Positions 1 to 11,497 of a stretch of DNA of 64,000 nt are shown one piece after another (the stretch's first letter is position 1; each line of letters opens with the position of its first letter). This stretch comes from Spatholobus suberectus (lineage: Eukaryota > Streptophyta > Magnoliopsida > Fabales > Fabaceae). Below the pieces are notes generated by a model. That model was not told where the DNA came from, made no database searches, and was given only the letters and a program-made list of their open reading frames with translations. Where the stretch lies: the NCBI GenBank assembly GCA_004329165.1, contig QUWT01000252.1, positions 298,665 to 362,664 of the forward strand, read 5' to 3'. Position numbers and translations under genes: made by a program.

Positions 1-719
1 TTATGATTGAGGGGTGTGCCCATTTTTACATAATGAAAACACGTTTTTGTTATGTACTTGGAATTTAATTGTTTAACCCAAAGAAATCTTGACCCATCTA
101 CGTCGACCACAAATAGCTGAAGAGATCATCGCGTGCTTGCATGAAGATAAGGCTTCAACGACCAATCAACTGTTAGTTTGAGTGAACAATGACGATGCAT
201 CTATTTATTGTTTTTTGTGTTTGTATCAAATCTATGTAGAAATGCTTTCAATTTATCGAATAATATTGGTTACGTTTTGTTTGTTTGTTTTTATTTGTAT
301 CACGTGCTACAATTCTAACAACATAATAGTGATACCACCAATGCAAGAAGTGTAACATATATAAAATTTGAAACATCTATAAAATCCAAAAATATATACA
401 ATAAGGTACATACATAATGGATAAAATGCTAAAAAAGAGATCTAATAGTAAAGAACAAGAAAAAAAATTCAAGCATCAGATATGGTCATCGTTTTCCTCT
501 GCCTCTTCCTCTGATAGGTGCACATGGACTTCATGCCCAACTGAGCAATGGTCAATGCCTCTCGGATCATGCTATCACCGTTAGTGCCCTCAAGCACCAC
601 CCTCAAACACAACATGCACTTCATAAGGCTAGCAACCCTCTCCCACTATGCTTACAAAAAAGAAATAGAAACTTTATTCAAAAATATGTCATTGGTATCG
701 TAAAAACACATCGTAAAGA
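1..719. other. Unassigned sequence at window start
   Basis: I see no supportable gene here. Short open frames are broken and show no recognisable motif. The right part (about 480-719) may be the decayed 3' end of the minus-strand mobile-domain gene that follows, but I could not anchor it to a motif. Confidence 0.4.
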
Positions 720-2095
720 AATGGATACTTACCTGACATGAATGGGTGTTGCTAGACAAAGAATGCTATGGCATAGGAAGTCGCGAAGGATCTCCCGCCA
801 TTGAAGGTGTCGAAAATGGAGGAGAAACCTAGTGGAACTACTCAAGGTCATCCATGCAAGTCCATGGAGCATTATATGGCACAACCACTCCTCTATCCAC
901 GATGTGTGCCTCCCAGCCCTCCTAATCATCAAACTGGCTCGTAAACAATGGGAAGTGAACAAGTAGAGGGAAAAGGATCCCATGGATATATCCAAATTGT
1001 CTAAGGACCCTCTTTGATAGATGTGTACGCATGTGGGAACAACAACAAATGAAGCTAGGGTAGAATGAGATTGACTCTAACGGGTGAACAACCTTGTGTG
1101 CCTCATATGGCACCCACATAACATCGTCCAACTGTAACTGGTCTAATGCTTCCTTGGTCCCTTGTGCAAGACTCGTGCCCCTTGTCACATTTCATTAACA
1201 AAGGCAGGGCTGCTACTCTAATTAATCAATGCTTGGCGACCTTTCCACGGTAGTGGAAAAGTATTCATAGATCCACGTCTGTAATCTGCAATTAATAAAT
1301 TAAATTACATAAACAGAATAAACCTTAAACAAATATAAACCCTAAAATAAATATCATATCGTAAGGAGGCTCATGTATCCTCCAAACTGCATTCTAGATC
1401 AGAGGCTAGCAATGCTAAGTTAGTCATAGAGGAATGCCAGCACAATTGAACCCTAGCAATATACTGCGCATGCCAGGAGCTGATGGACGACATCTAGATA
1501 GCAGACCTAGACATACAAAGAGCTCTTGTCGGCAAATATCATGTAGCCAACAAGATGTAGGAGATATGTTTTCATAGCAAACATCGTCTCACTAGCTACG
1601 ACGAATGCAATGTATATGTCCCTCAGCCAGGATAACTCCATGCAAGCTCCTTTTATCATCGCAGCATGTGCCTCAACATGCGCAGTGCCTAGCTCACTCA
1701 GCAATAATCCGATGGCCTCATCACGGCTATAATAGATATGCTCGCACACCCTGCTTGTAATAGGCAAGTGCAAGAGACATGACACGTCATCTAGGGTGAG
1801 GGTCATCTCCCTTGTAGGCAAGTGGAAGGAGCTGGTGTCCTTATGCCACCGCTCAACAAAGGCACATACCATGCCCTTGTTGGCAGCAACATACCATGCA
1901 TTTATATGTGAGGCGAGACCTAAACTCCACATTAGTCCTGCCACCTATTGGTGTGTTGGCATTGACAATACCTTACCCTCATGGCTGATCAGCCTCATCT
2001 TGCAGTGGGGCCATCCAATCCAAATATGTCCTACAACGTGGTCCTTATAGGACCTAAGCAATGACAAGTATATAGGACCTCCTGAAAATTGAGGT
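720..2095 (-). pseudogene. Plant mobile domain (PMD / MAIN-like, 'PP7 long form homolog') gene relic
   Basis: Minus strand. The 1944-1507 frame contains the family signature FVERWHKDTSSFHLP followed by LTLDDVSCLLHLPI, then SWLRDIY and YLLHLVGYMIFADKS, in the usual order of the aminotransferase-like plant mobile domain. The frame can be read upstream to about 2095 (RLISHEGKV) through a stop. After a broken stretch, 1188-922 restores the C-terminal part: DDVMWVPYEAH and then RVLRQFGYIHGI. Beyond that, in another frame, about 900-730 reads like the family's PW-C-DD-E segment. At least two frame changes and internal stops make it a pseudogene. PMD proteins occur both as host silencing factors and inside Mutator-like and other transposons; I see no transposon ends here, so I do not choose. 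Strong as a family call, weak on exact ends. Confidence 0.8.
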
Positions 2096-3540
2096 CTAAC
2101 AATCTAATGAGCCAAATCTCCCTCAAGCTCATTTGCCTCCTGTACTTGAGGCTCTACCTCGGGTACATCATTATATACTTCTTCCTCATACCACTACTAC
2201 TATTGTTGCGGTCTGCACTACTCCCTAGCTGCTGCTACCTATTTAGCTCATCGTGTAGATGCAGTCAGCGGTGGACACCTTGGTGTGCTTGGTGCATCAT
2301 CTGGCAAAGAGCCTCATCTAGGACGAGGGACACCAAATCTCGTGTGTGGCATAATGAACCTGGAAATTAGTCAGTAAATAATTAATAATCAATATTATTA
2401 TTAGAGATATCCTAAAATAATCAATTTAATTATTAAACTACTTATATTATCAAAGACAAATAATTTAAATTATTAAATTCATATAAATAATTAAAATTAA
2501 AAATTTTAGAATATTATACATAAATTAAATTATTTATTTCATTCAAGTAAAAAAATATTTAAAAACAAATCATTAAAATAATATAAATAATTAAATAAAA
2601 TTTAATTCAAAAACAAATAATTTAAAATATTTAATTTATTAAAATAAAAAAATATTTTAAAAATAATTAAAATCATATAAATAATAATTAAATAAAAATA
2701 AATTTAAACTTCACACTATACACAACAAAATCGCAAAACAATGGAATCGTGATTTCAAATTAAATATAAAAAATAAAATAAAAACACTCATCAGTGAAGT
2801 TCCTACGAGAGCATGGCCGCTTAAAGGAGAAGACAAGTGCAGTACTTCGATGAGATGATCTTTCGGCGACAGAGGTTTGGCGGTTATGTGCGATAGAGGG
2901 AGTGAAAGGAGAAAAAAAGAAACCAACGGTGGAAGGGGAGGAGATGGGATGGGAAGTGTTTTAAAAAGAAGAGGGAGGGATAGGAAGGGACAGGGTTAGT
3001 TATGTCTTTTTATTTGCTTTTGGAAAAAAAAAGAAAAGAGGGTGAAAAGAGTAGAAAAGAGTGTGGGAATAGCAGACCCCCCCTGTTGTTTTGCATTTAT
3101 GGTTGCCCCAAATGTGTGATTGATGCTTAACAAATAAGTGGTATAAAGCAGTCTATGATGCCCAGCGAGAAAGAAAGATTACATTCAGCATTCCAGGGCC
3201 ATGGCTTTGCACGTTCATTACAGCAAATTAAGAATTGAAATGGTCTAATAAGATTTAAGAGGAGAAATTGTCAGATCTAAATAATTATGTTTAATGAAGA
3301 ATTTAATTGTTTCCATTAAAGCTATTTATTATAGAATTTTGATAGTTTTATGTTAACAAGATATATTTCAAAATTAAAAGACGATAAAAAAGTTAGAGAT
3401 ATAAATACTATAATAATAGCATTTTTCGTAAAACATAATAATAATAAAATTAAATATTATAAATATGTAGTTAAATTTAAATGATTTATAATATTCTACT
3501 TTAATTAATTATTAAGTATGTAAATTAAAAAATAAATTAA
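2096..3540. other. Unassigned AT-rich spacer
   Basis: 2096-2370 lies directly 5' of the PMD relic on its strand and may be its degenerate N-terminal linker. 2375-2700 is almost pure A/T. 2850-3075 is purine-rich (GGGAGGA-type runs). No coding signal was recognised. Confidence 0.4.
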
Positions 3541-3827
3541 TGTGTATATACATAGGTCTGCTTTACTTTTTAATTTGTTGCTTTAAAATATATATTTTGA
3601 GCAATAATAATTAAAAATAAAGATTTTATAGACTTGAACCTATGCATTAATATAATATTTAATGCTATTAAATATTATTTAATGTTATATTTATATATTT
3701 AAAAATTTATTATGAAATAAAAAGTAATTATTTTAAAATTTAATATAGATAAATATATACTTTAAAATTTCTTTATATATTACTATTTAAAAAATTGGTC
3801 TATAAAATATTATTTTAAAAAATGTGA

Positions 3828-3868
3828 ATATATATGTATATATATATATATATATACATATATATATT
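3828..3868. repeat. (TA)n microsatellite
   Basis: Alternating TA tract with single G and C interruptions inside a long AT-rich region. Confidence 0.9.
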
Positions 3869-4270
3869 GACAAATATATATAATAATTTGTCTCTAAACT
3901 TTTATCTTTAACTATTATTTTAAATAAATTATTATGAATTGTTATAAATTTACTAAATATCTAAAAGAATCCTTTTTAAACCAAAATAAAAACAAAATTG
4001 ACTCATAATAAGAATTTGTTTCTTAATTTATATCCATATTTATTATTTAAAAAATTGTTATAAATTATTTTTATTTTAATGTGTATATTAACTTTTACTT
4101 TTAATTATTATTCATAAAACACGTTTTAAAGCAATCAATTCAAAAAAATAAAATACATTTGAGCATAAGAATTAATATATATATATAAAAGAAAGGTTGC
4201 TAGAGTAATTTTTTCTACCTAAACTAGAGGTATATAAATCATTTTAAATTTTTGCATTTAATATTAGTGT

Positions 4271-4275
<5 letters not shown>

Positions 4276-4323
<48 letters not shown>

Positions 4324-4538
4324 TTATATATTTAAAAAATAGTAAGTAATGAAATTAAAATTAAATAACAAATAACAACAATAGTAATAATAATAATAGG
4401 CAAATCTCATTGCACTTATTTGGAGTGTTCAATTTATGTCGCGTTTAGGTTAACCAATGTAAAAATTTAACCATATCATATAATTAAATTAATACCTTCT
4501 AAATAATTAAAATTATATTTAAAATAATTTACAACTAT

Positions 4539-4595
<57 letters not shown>

Positions 4596-4815
4596 AATAA
4601 TTCCTATGGATAAATAACTTTAAAAAGTAATAAGTAATGAAATTAAAATAAAATAACAACAACAATAATAATGATAGACAAATCTCATCACACTAATTAA
4701 GAGTGTTCAAGTATTGTGACATTTAAATTAGCCAATTCAAAACTTTAACAATATTACATTATTAAAATTAATATCTTCTAAATAATTAAAAATATCATTT
4801 AAAATAATTAAAAAC
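4276..4815 (+). repeat. Tandem duplication, period 278 bp, each unit led by a (TA)n tract
   Basis: Two adjacent units each start with a long TA microsatellite (4276-4319 and 4538-4590). Each continues with the same sequence: an AATAAC/AATAAT-rich part, then CAAATCTCAT (4401 and 4679, giving a period of 278), a GAGTGTTCAA-like part and CTTCTAAATAATTAAAA. The units differ by many substitutions, so the duplication is old. It probably lies inside the Helitron whose 3' end is at 5200. Confidence 0.75.
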
Positions 4816-5171
4816 TATATATATTTAATAAAAATCATACTATTTCATCAAATTTAAAATAAATTTTATTTTTTACAATAACTATATTTAAAATTGTTAA
4901 TTATTAACACACAAAAATAAGTACGTGTTAATATAATATCCATAATAACAATAATGACCACTCAAATTTAAATACTTATATATTCATATTTATTATACTT
5001 ACATTCATTTTCAATTTATGCATTCCATATAGGAACAACATTATCATAACTTGCAGAAAGAACAAATCATAATAAATTTTAACAAGCTTAATATTTTTGA
5101 ACACAACATCTACTCAATTAAAATATAATTAGCCATCTTTTTCAATTTTTGTGTAATTACATTTAAACAAG

Positions 5172-5201
5172 CTCGTGCAATGCATGAGTTTAAAATCTAG
5201 T
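5172..5201 (+). mobile_element. Helitron 3' terminus (hairpin plus CTAG|T)
   Basis: CTCGTGCAATGCATGAG (5172-5188) folds into an 8-bp stem with one G-T wobble and a one-base loop. It is followed by TTAAAATCTAG and then T at 5201. A palindrome about 10 nt before a terminal CTRR followed by host T is the standard plant Helitron 3' end. The matching 5' TC end could not be placed; a start near 4170 is possible. The element would be non-autonomous, since no Rep/helicase ORF is present. Confidence 0.6.
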
Positions 5202-5974
5202 GTAATGCATTTGGGGTTGTAAGATATAAAGGAGTGCTAGGAACAAGAAATTATTATATAGTCTAGGATTATCAAGTGTTTATGGTCCCAACCAATGTTT
5301 ATATAGTACATATTTAAATTTTATAATTTATGGAAAATAAATAATTACACTTGATTACATATCATGTGAAGATTAATGGAGGCTATGGTAGTCCAAAAGC
5401 ACCTAACTATTTCTTGCTAGGAACACACTCTCTAACACACACCTCCCAAGACATACTACAAAATCATGAAAGAGAGTCATTAAATAAGATGTAGGACCCA
5501 CACATTTTTGTAATTTCTAAAAATTTTAACCAATAAAAAAGTGTATTTAAAAGAGTGTGTTGTTAACCTTTCTCTAAGATATAATGGTCGTCCAAACTAA
5601 CTAACTTACTATATATATATATATATAAGGAGGGATCAAATTACACCATGTAACTTTAACTTATTTTTACACCATCAATAAAGGTGAATTTTGTTAATTC
5701 AGCAGTTGAATTATAACTTTATATTACTATGATTGTTTGTTTCAAATTTTGTTAAAATTGAATAATAATAAGAAGGTGATCAAATTATTCATATTTTATT
5801 ATATTTTGAAAATTATATATTACATTGATTTTGATCTATGTGTATAAAGTATCAAATAATTTTGGATTAATATAAAATTTTGTATATATAATCTATGTAA
5901 AAGGAACTTTTAGTCTAATGGTAGATTTAATTTTTTTTATCTAATTAAAAGCTAATAAATAGTATTATTCTAGA
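5202..5974. other. Unassigned spacer, possible small MITE remnants
   Basis: GTGCTAGGAACA occurs near 5235 and GCTAGGAACACACTCT near 5415, with AGAGTGTGTTGTTAACC near 5552. This suggests a small inverted-repeat element, but I could not define clean ends or a target duplication. No coding signal. Confidence 0.3.
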
Positions 5975-6199
5975 AGTTACTCGGACATTCAGCCTTAAAT
6001 CAACCCACTTACTGCCTATCTTGGCTAGCATGGCCATGAATATCCTAGATCACAATTCTTTGTTATCCCAGTTTGATGTTCTACCTACCCCGTTACGACG
6101 TGGAAAGTGCCTAACGACAAGGAAAGTGTGTAATAAGGCACCAAAATGAATGTTGCCACATGGCACCTAACCTTAACGGAATTTCTCTTCAAAACACTC

Positions 6200-6207
6200 T
6201 ATATAAA
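6200..6207 (+). promoter_or_regulatory. TATA box of the Tat-like LTR remnant
   Basis: TATATAAA-type box (CTATATAAAGGG) followed by a pyrimidine-rich CTCTCTCTCATTCTCACTC stretch, as expected around an LTR transcription start. It lies about 170 bp before the LTR/primer-binding junction. Confidence 0.5.
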
Positions 6208-6417
6208 GGGCTCCACCCTCACCAAGTGCACACGCTCTCTCTCATTCTCACTCATCCTTGCACCCTTACTAACTTAAGCATTGGAGTCCTTGTAGGTACC
6301 ACCACTGGAGACGTCTGAAACCACCATGGGAGCTCACCAAAGATCTTCTCTTATGTTCACCACACAACATTAGCACAGTTTGTGGGAATCATTTTGTGAT
6401 TCATTTCACTTTCTTCA

Positions 6418-7735
6418 TTGTTCGAAGATCTATTTGTGATGGTTAGCACGAGAAACTACAAGTCTGTCGTGGCACCTTTGTCAACAAAGCTTCCACCACT
6501 GTCACCTAGGGATAGTGAAGCCGCTTTTTCCATACTTGAAGCGGTCCCTGAGGCAAATGGTGTTCCGGCACCTTCAGTCACTATAGCTAACCTCACTATA
6601 TTACTAGAGTAGTCGAAAAAGATGTTGAAGGAACAGGAGAGGATTATTGAGGAGCTTTGAGCGGAAAAGGAGAGTAAGAAAGCTATAGAGAATAGCTACG
6701 ATCACATTGAAGGTCTGCAGCATCCACTTTGAGACTAGGTCATGTTGCGTCAGAGGTGCGTGACGCATATGGCAGCGGAGGCAAACGAAGACAATGAGAT
6801 GATTCCATTCAACCTTCCTTTCTCTGCGAGAATTTTAAGTTTACAGGTTTTGAAGCAACTACAACAGCTACCTTCGTTGGAGTTATATGATGGATCTACT
6901 GATCCAAACGATCACCTTTCAATGTTTGAATTGGCAATGTCCTATAAAGGAGCTTTTGCCTCATTAACATGTAGAGTGTTCTCGCTCTCGTTGAAAGGAA
7001 TGCACTGAAATGGTTTCAGTCTTTGGAACCGAGATCCATTAACTTATGTATGATGCTGAAAGAGATGTTTAAGACCACCTTTACAACTAGCAAGGCTAGA
7101 CTTAAAACCAAGGCAGACCCGAGGGAGATTCTCCAAGGCGGGAATAAGCCGTAGAGAGATTATATTAGCAAGTTTAATCAAGAGGCAAGGGCGGTCGAAA
7201 ACCTACAACCCGGAGTGGTGTTGATGCTGGCCAAGGATGGGATAAAGGAAGGCTCGCTTTTCTTTATGTCAATTGCTAAAATGCCTCCAATTTCAATGGA
7301 GGAATTTTTGAAGAAGGTAGAGAAATACATTAATTATGAGAACATGCTTGAGACCGGGAAAGCGAAGACGGCCAAGAATGTAACACAAAATAAGAATCTA
7401 TAATCGAACGTTAACATACCATCACGTCATGAGAACCGAGGTTTGTACAAAGGAGGATAGAGGTTCAAAAACTATATGCCATTAAATAGCTCTAGTGAAA
7501 GAATTTTGAATGGGGTATATAATGTAGAGTTTGTTGAAGAAGGGATAAAACCCTCGAAACTGATAAGAAATAGAGAAGGTGGAGATCAGTCCAAATATTG
7601 TCGATATCATAGGGTGCTAGGACATGACATTGATGAGTGTTATCAGTGGAAGGATGCCATTGAATTGCTGATTAGACAAGGAAGACTTAGCCACTTTGTA
7701 AAGCAGAATGGAGGTAATCGCGACAGAGTATGACA
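6418..7735 (+). pseudogene. gag relic of the Tat-like element
   Basis: The capsid part reads in pieces. 6742-7008 contains PFSARILSLQ and LELYDGSTDPNDHLSMFE, the conserved start of Tat-lineage capsid. 7215-7403 carries the later part, with a stretch resembling the family's KY.N.E..L helix. 7476-7733 holds YCRYHRVLGHDIDECYQWKD, the His/Cys segment that replaces a classical knuckle in this lineage. Stops near 6610, 6659, 6731, 7006 and 7153 split the frame. This would be the structural protein of a retroelement particle; now non-functional. Confidence 0.75.
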
Positions 7736-7946
7736 TCCCTCATTGCTAAGGAAAGAAAGGACAAGGAGTCCTAGAAGGGGACGTTCCCCACCCAGGAGGG
7801 AAAGATCACCAAACCAACATAGTCTTATGAGGAGTTGTTCCCCAACTTGACCATTAGGAAATGATACTAAGGTTCAGGTTATCCAACGGCAATCACCACG
7901 GCTATTATCATCTCGGCAACCTACAAGATCTTCTACACATTCTCCC

Positions 7947-8507
7947 ATGAGGAGTCATGAGATCTTATATGTTATAGCAGGCAGATTTTCAAGAGGAAGT
8001 CTGTTGAACAATGTAGGAAAAAGGCATGCTAGACAAGTATTGACAACCACTTTTGGGGTTTGTGCTATTGATAACCTTACTAAGAAAAGGGCACTGTCCA
8101 TAATTTTTGATGATTCTGACTATGTTGATGTTGTTTCAAACCATGATGATTCTCTCATGATAAATGCTCTCATGGCGAATAAGGAGGTCCATGGGCTCTT
8201 GGTGGACATTAGGAGCTCGACCGACGTTATGTTTTATGAGCTTTTTAGGAACCTAAAAATTTTAGAGTCCGAGTTGATGCCTTATAATGAAGATTTGATT
8301 GGATTCTCAAGGCACCACATTATGTTGGTAGGATACATAAAGTTGCATGTGACCTTTGGAAGGTTGCCTTTTACAAAGACGGTAGCTACTCAATTCATTG
8401 TAGTAAATACTAAATCCTCCTATAATGCTATTTTTGGGAGATCAATTTTGAATGCTTTAAGAATAGTTATCTCTGATGTCACATCTAGCAATGAAGTTTG
8501 TCGGTGA
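7947..8507 (+). pseudogene. Aspartic protease domain relic of the Tat-like element
   Basis: A 186-codon open frame. LMINALMANKEVHGLLVD leads into the active-site region, but the expected D-S-G-S-S is D-I-R-S-S here, so the catalytic motif is damaged. SSYNAIFGRSILNALR matches the usual C-terminal protease signature YNAILGRP.LN. The frame ends at 8508, before the RT portion, where the normal polyprotein would continue. Confidence 0.75.
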
Positions 8508-8689
8508 TAACATGGAGGTAGTCACTCTTCAGGGATACTAGAAGAAAGCGAGAGAGTGCTACAAGGAGTCTCTTAAAGTTAGCCCTATACCCGAGTTGGA
8601 ATACAAACGTAACCATGGGAAAGGCAAAGTGTTGTTAATCGAGTTAGACTGCTGAGATGAGATGAAAAAGGACTCCTAGATACCTTGAT

Positions 8690-9500
8690 CAAAACCAGAA
8701 GGAGAGTGCATCTTGATCCTGGTAAGAAAAGAAGCCAGTTAGGTCATGAAAATTAACAAACCTTGACAAGAAGATAAAGGAAGATTTATCAACCCTTATG
8801 AAGGATATCATCATCTTTTTTGCTTTGAAGCCGACTGACATGCCCTGGATAGATCCAAATTTCTTTTGCCATCGATTGGAGGTGGATCCATCGGCAAAGC
8901 CGGTGTGCCAACGAAGGAGAAAGATGGCCCCAAATCGCTTGCAGGAGATTGAGAGGCAAGTTGATGAATTGTTGAAGGTTGGGTTCATCCGAGAGGTGAA
9001 ATATACCACTTGGTTGGTCAACATGGTACTTGTTAAGAAACAAATTGGTAAATGGAGAATGTGCATTGATTACATTGATCTTAATAAGCACTGCCAAAAA
9101 GATTCGTATCTTATCCCTAACATTGACAAGCTGGTAGACGACTCTTTTGGGTTTCATTATCTATCCTTCATGGGTGCTTATTCTTGATATAGTTAACTTC
9201 CTCTATACTCGGACGATCAGGAGAAAACTGCTTTCATGACCAAGAAGGCCAATTATTGTTATAAGGTCATGTCTTTTGGTTAAAGAATGCCAGAGCTATG
9301 TATTAGAGGGTGATGAATAAGGTGTTGGAGGAGTAGATAGGGCGAAACTTAGAAGTATACGTGAATGATATGATTATGAAGAATGCTACTCTCGAGGCAC
9401 ACCTTTAAGAATTAGAGGAAACTTTTGCCTAGCTAGCAAAGTACAACATAAGGTTAAACCCCCAATAAATGCATGTTTGGAGTTTCAGTGGGAAAATTCT
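8690..9500 (+). pseudogene. Reverse transcriptase (N-terminal half) relic, truncated
   Basis: 8798-9187 contains DMPWIDPNFFCHRLEVDP, then VGFIREVKYTTWLVNMVLVK and GKWRMCIDYIDLNKHC, the diagnostic fingers/palm start of a Tat-lineage RT. After a stop the reading goes on with DQEKTAFMTKK and YKVMSFG. The catalytic box survives as Y-V-N-D-M instead of Y-V-D-D-M (about 9358-9372). Similarity ends near 9,495 where copy A of the duplication starts. It is enzymatically dead. Confidence 0.8.
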
Positions 9501-9504
9501 TATG

Positions 9505-10745
9505 GTATTAGCCATCATTTCCATAGTTGCTACCTCGGGAGTGCATGGGTTCCTAGGTGGTCTTCCTTTTCCCACCATGTTCTTTATCTATACTGCACCA
9601 TATATTAAGTTGATCAAGCTCAATACATAGTAATCAAGTAAGGTAGAATCCCTAGCAAGAACAAACAAGATTAACGAACTACACAAACTAGCACACATCA
9701 TCCATTGTCCAAAGGATTAAACTACTTTGATACTAAAACATAACACCTTGAGAGGTATTACCTTAAGCTTATACATTTTAATCATCAGAGTGCAGATAAT
9801 AGAAACATATATATAAGGATATCACAATATGTTATGCCATTACTTAAGAAATTCACCCAAAGAAGACACCTTAGTCAATTAGCATGCATCTTTTTCTTTA
9901 CATAAGCTTTTGGTCTTCCATTGGCATCTGGAAGGATTACTAACCTCCTTTTCCCAATGGGAACTCCTTAATATTCTCATATATTCACATCATGTCCCTA
10001 AACAACATTTCAGTATGCATCAATGTTAATAAAACATCATAAAATGATATGAATAGTATGCAATTCTAGGTGTCTCTTGCTTAGCGAAGTAATAGTCTTG
10101 TTCAGTGTTGGTCCCTAACACTTAGTGCCAAACCACCAAACTCCAAGATTGGTTCCAGGGGTCTCATGCTTAGTGTCGAAATCCCTATGCTCAACACCAA
10201 ACTTGGCACTTAGCACCAAACCACCGAACTCTAAAGTTGGGCTCCAAAGGTTCCACATTTAGCAGAGAAAGATCCACGCTTAGCACGAGACAATAAACCT
10301 TTACCTTCTTGACTACGAGTCTTATGCTTAGAATAGAAATCCCTATGCTCAACATGGACTGCGACTGGAGCAGAGCATAGGGAGTTGCAATTTTCCAGCT
10401 CCTTGGCCATTAATGGCTTTCCAAAGTCCTAACCATGTAAATGTAAAAAAAACCCCTTTTCAACCCTTAATCCATGTAAAACACCCAAATCCCTAAATGT
10501 TTCTCATGTGAGGGTTTAAGATTTAAACCCCCAAATCAAACCATAAAAATGCAGAAACAACAAAGGAAAAAGGGAAGAAAATGAAACGGAAGCATCCACT
10601 TATAAGTTCCAAGAGGTATTGAATGTATGGGTGTCCCTTGCTCCTTTTCCTTCTCCTTTCTCTTTTCCTTTTCCTTTTCTAAGACTAGAGGTGTATGTGG
10701 AAGAAAGTGAGGGTGAAAGATGGGTTTTAAGTTGATATGAATGCC
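9505..10745 (-). mobile_element. 5' part of an old gypsy element (copy A)
   Basis: On the minus strand the start of a gag gene (from about 9590 downward; MVERGRP-type start by comparison with copy B) is cut off after some 30 codons at 9,503. The upstream part up to about 10,745 is probably leader and LTR. It contains repeated GCTTAGCACCAAACCACC-like motifs (10120-10300) and a TTCCTTTTCC-rich tract near 10,640-10,680. I could not define LTR ends or a primer-binding site. The same block is at 44030-45295. Confidence 0.5.
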
Positions 10746-11492
10746 AATCGACAAATTTTTGAATGACTCAGAGATGGAATGATTTAGTTGATACTGAAAC
10801 TACAGATAATGGGAATTCAAACTCAAAACACATGTTTTTCTTATATGTTGACCATTCCTATGATGGTAGTGAGTTAGAAATAGAGGATGAGCATTCAACA
10901 TTTATAAGTAAATTATGCATATTTAAGCTTTTTTATCTTTAAATATGACATAAATACACAATTCTAAAACATTATCACTTTGGTCTAATGCTTAACTATT
11001 GCTGGAGAGTCATAATGAGATTGGGTGGCTACAATAAGGTATTCATTTTTATTTTTTTTTGAGTGCTAAATCACTTATACAATTATTGAGCAGATTTTGG
11101 ATGAATGATTAAATATAGTATAAGTACATTGTAATTTCACACACATGTAGATATAGCGAGAGAGCATTGAAGATTCCTGAATTGTAATAATTTAACGTTT
11201 TAACAATGCATTATGGATAAAGCGAAATACCTGAATTATTTGGTTTTAACATGAACTTAAGTAAAACCCCTCTTGGACCATTATTTTTGGGGATGATATT
11301 AAAAAAAGGATCGACTTATCACAATTTTTTTATAACCTACCTCTATACATAAAAATAATGGTAAAGAATAAGGAAATTGGGTGAAAGGGCATTTTTTAAA
11401 ATGCACAATTTAAGAGGTCTCCATATCTATTTGTAAGACTTGGTTGCGTTTGTGGCACGCACGATTTGGGTCTGAAGCACATGTTTGGTAGC
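10746..11492. other. Unassigned duplicated sequence (A)
   Basis: Matches 45296-46036. A short plus-strand frame near 10,765-10,915 (acidic, with a DHSYDGSELEIEDEHS-like stretch; open in copy B at 45289-45489) ends close to a GTAAGT-like donor and could be an old exon. I recognise no family. Confidence 0.3.
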
Positions 11493-11497
11493 AAGAT

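Larger units (their letters stand above)
5975..9502 (+). mobile_element. Truncated Ty3/gypsy retrotransposon, Tat/Ogre-like
   Basis: Plus-strand element with an LTR remnant (about 5975-6369), a degenerate primer-binding region after it (TTAGCACAGTTTGTGGGAA, close to the family's usual start), gag, a zinc-knuckle-like segment, protease and the first half of reverse transcriptase. It stops abruptly near 9,500, exactly where the duplicated segment begins. RNase H, integrase and the 3' LTR are missing. Every domain has stops or frameshifts, so it is long dead. The left boundary is approximate: I found no clear TG start or target duplication. Confidence 0.75.

Noticed and set aside
2711..2926. 71-codon minus-strand frame
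   Set aside because: Low-complexity, no homologous motif, in an A/T- and purine-rich stretch.
5613..5627. Short TA tract as an element boundary
   Set aside because: Too short and without flanking duplications.
10536..10754. 72-codon frame with Lys/Glu run
   Set aside because: Comes from the TTCCTTTTCC-rich tract of the old gypsy leader. Not open in copy B.
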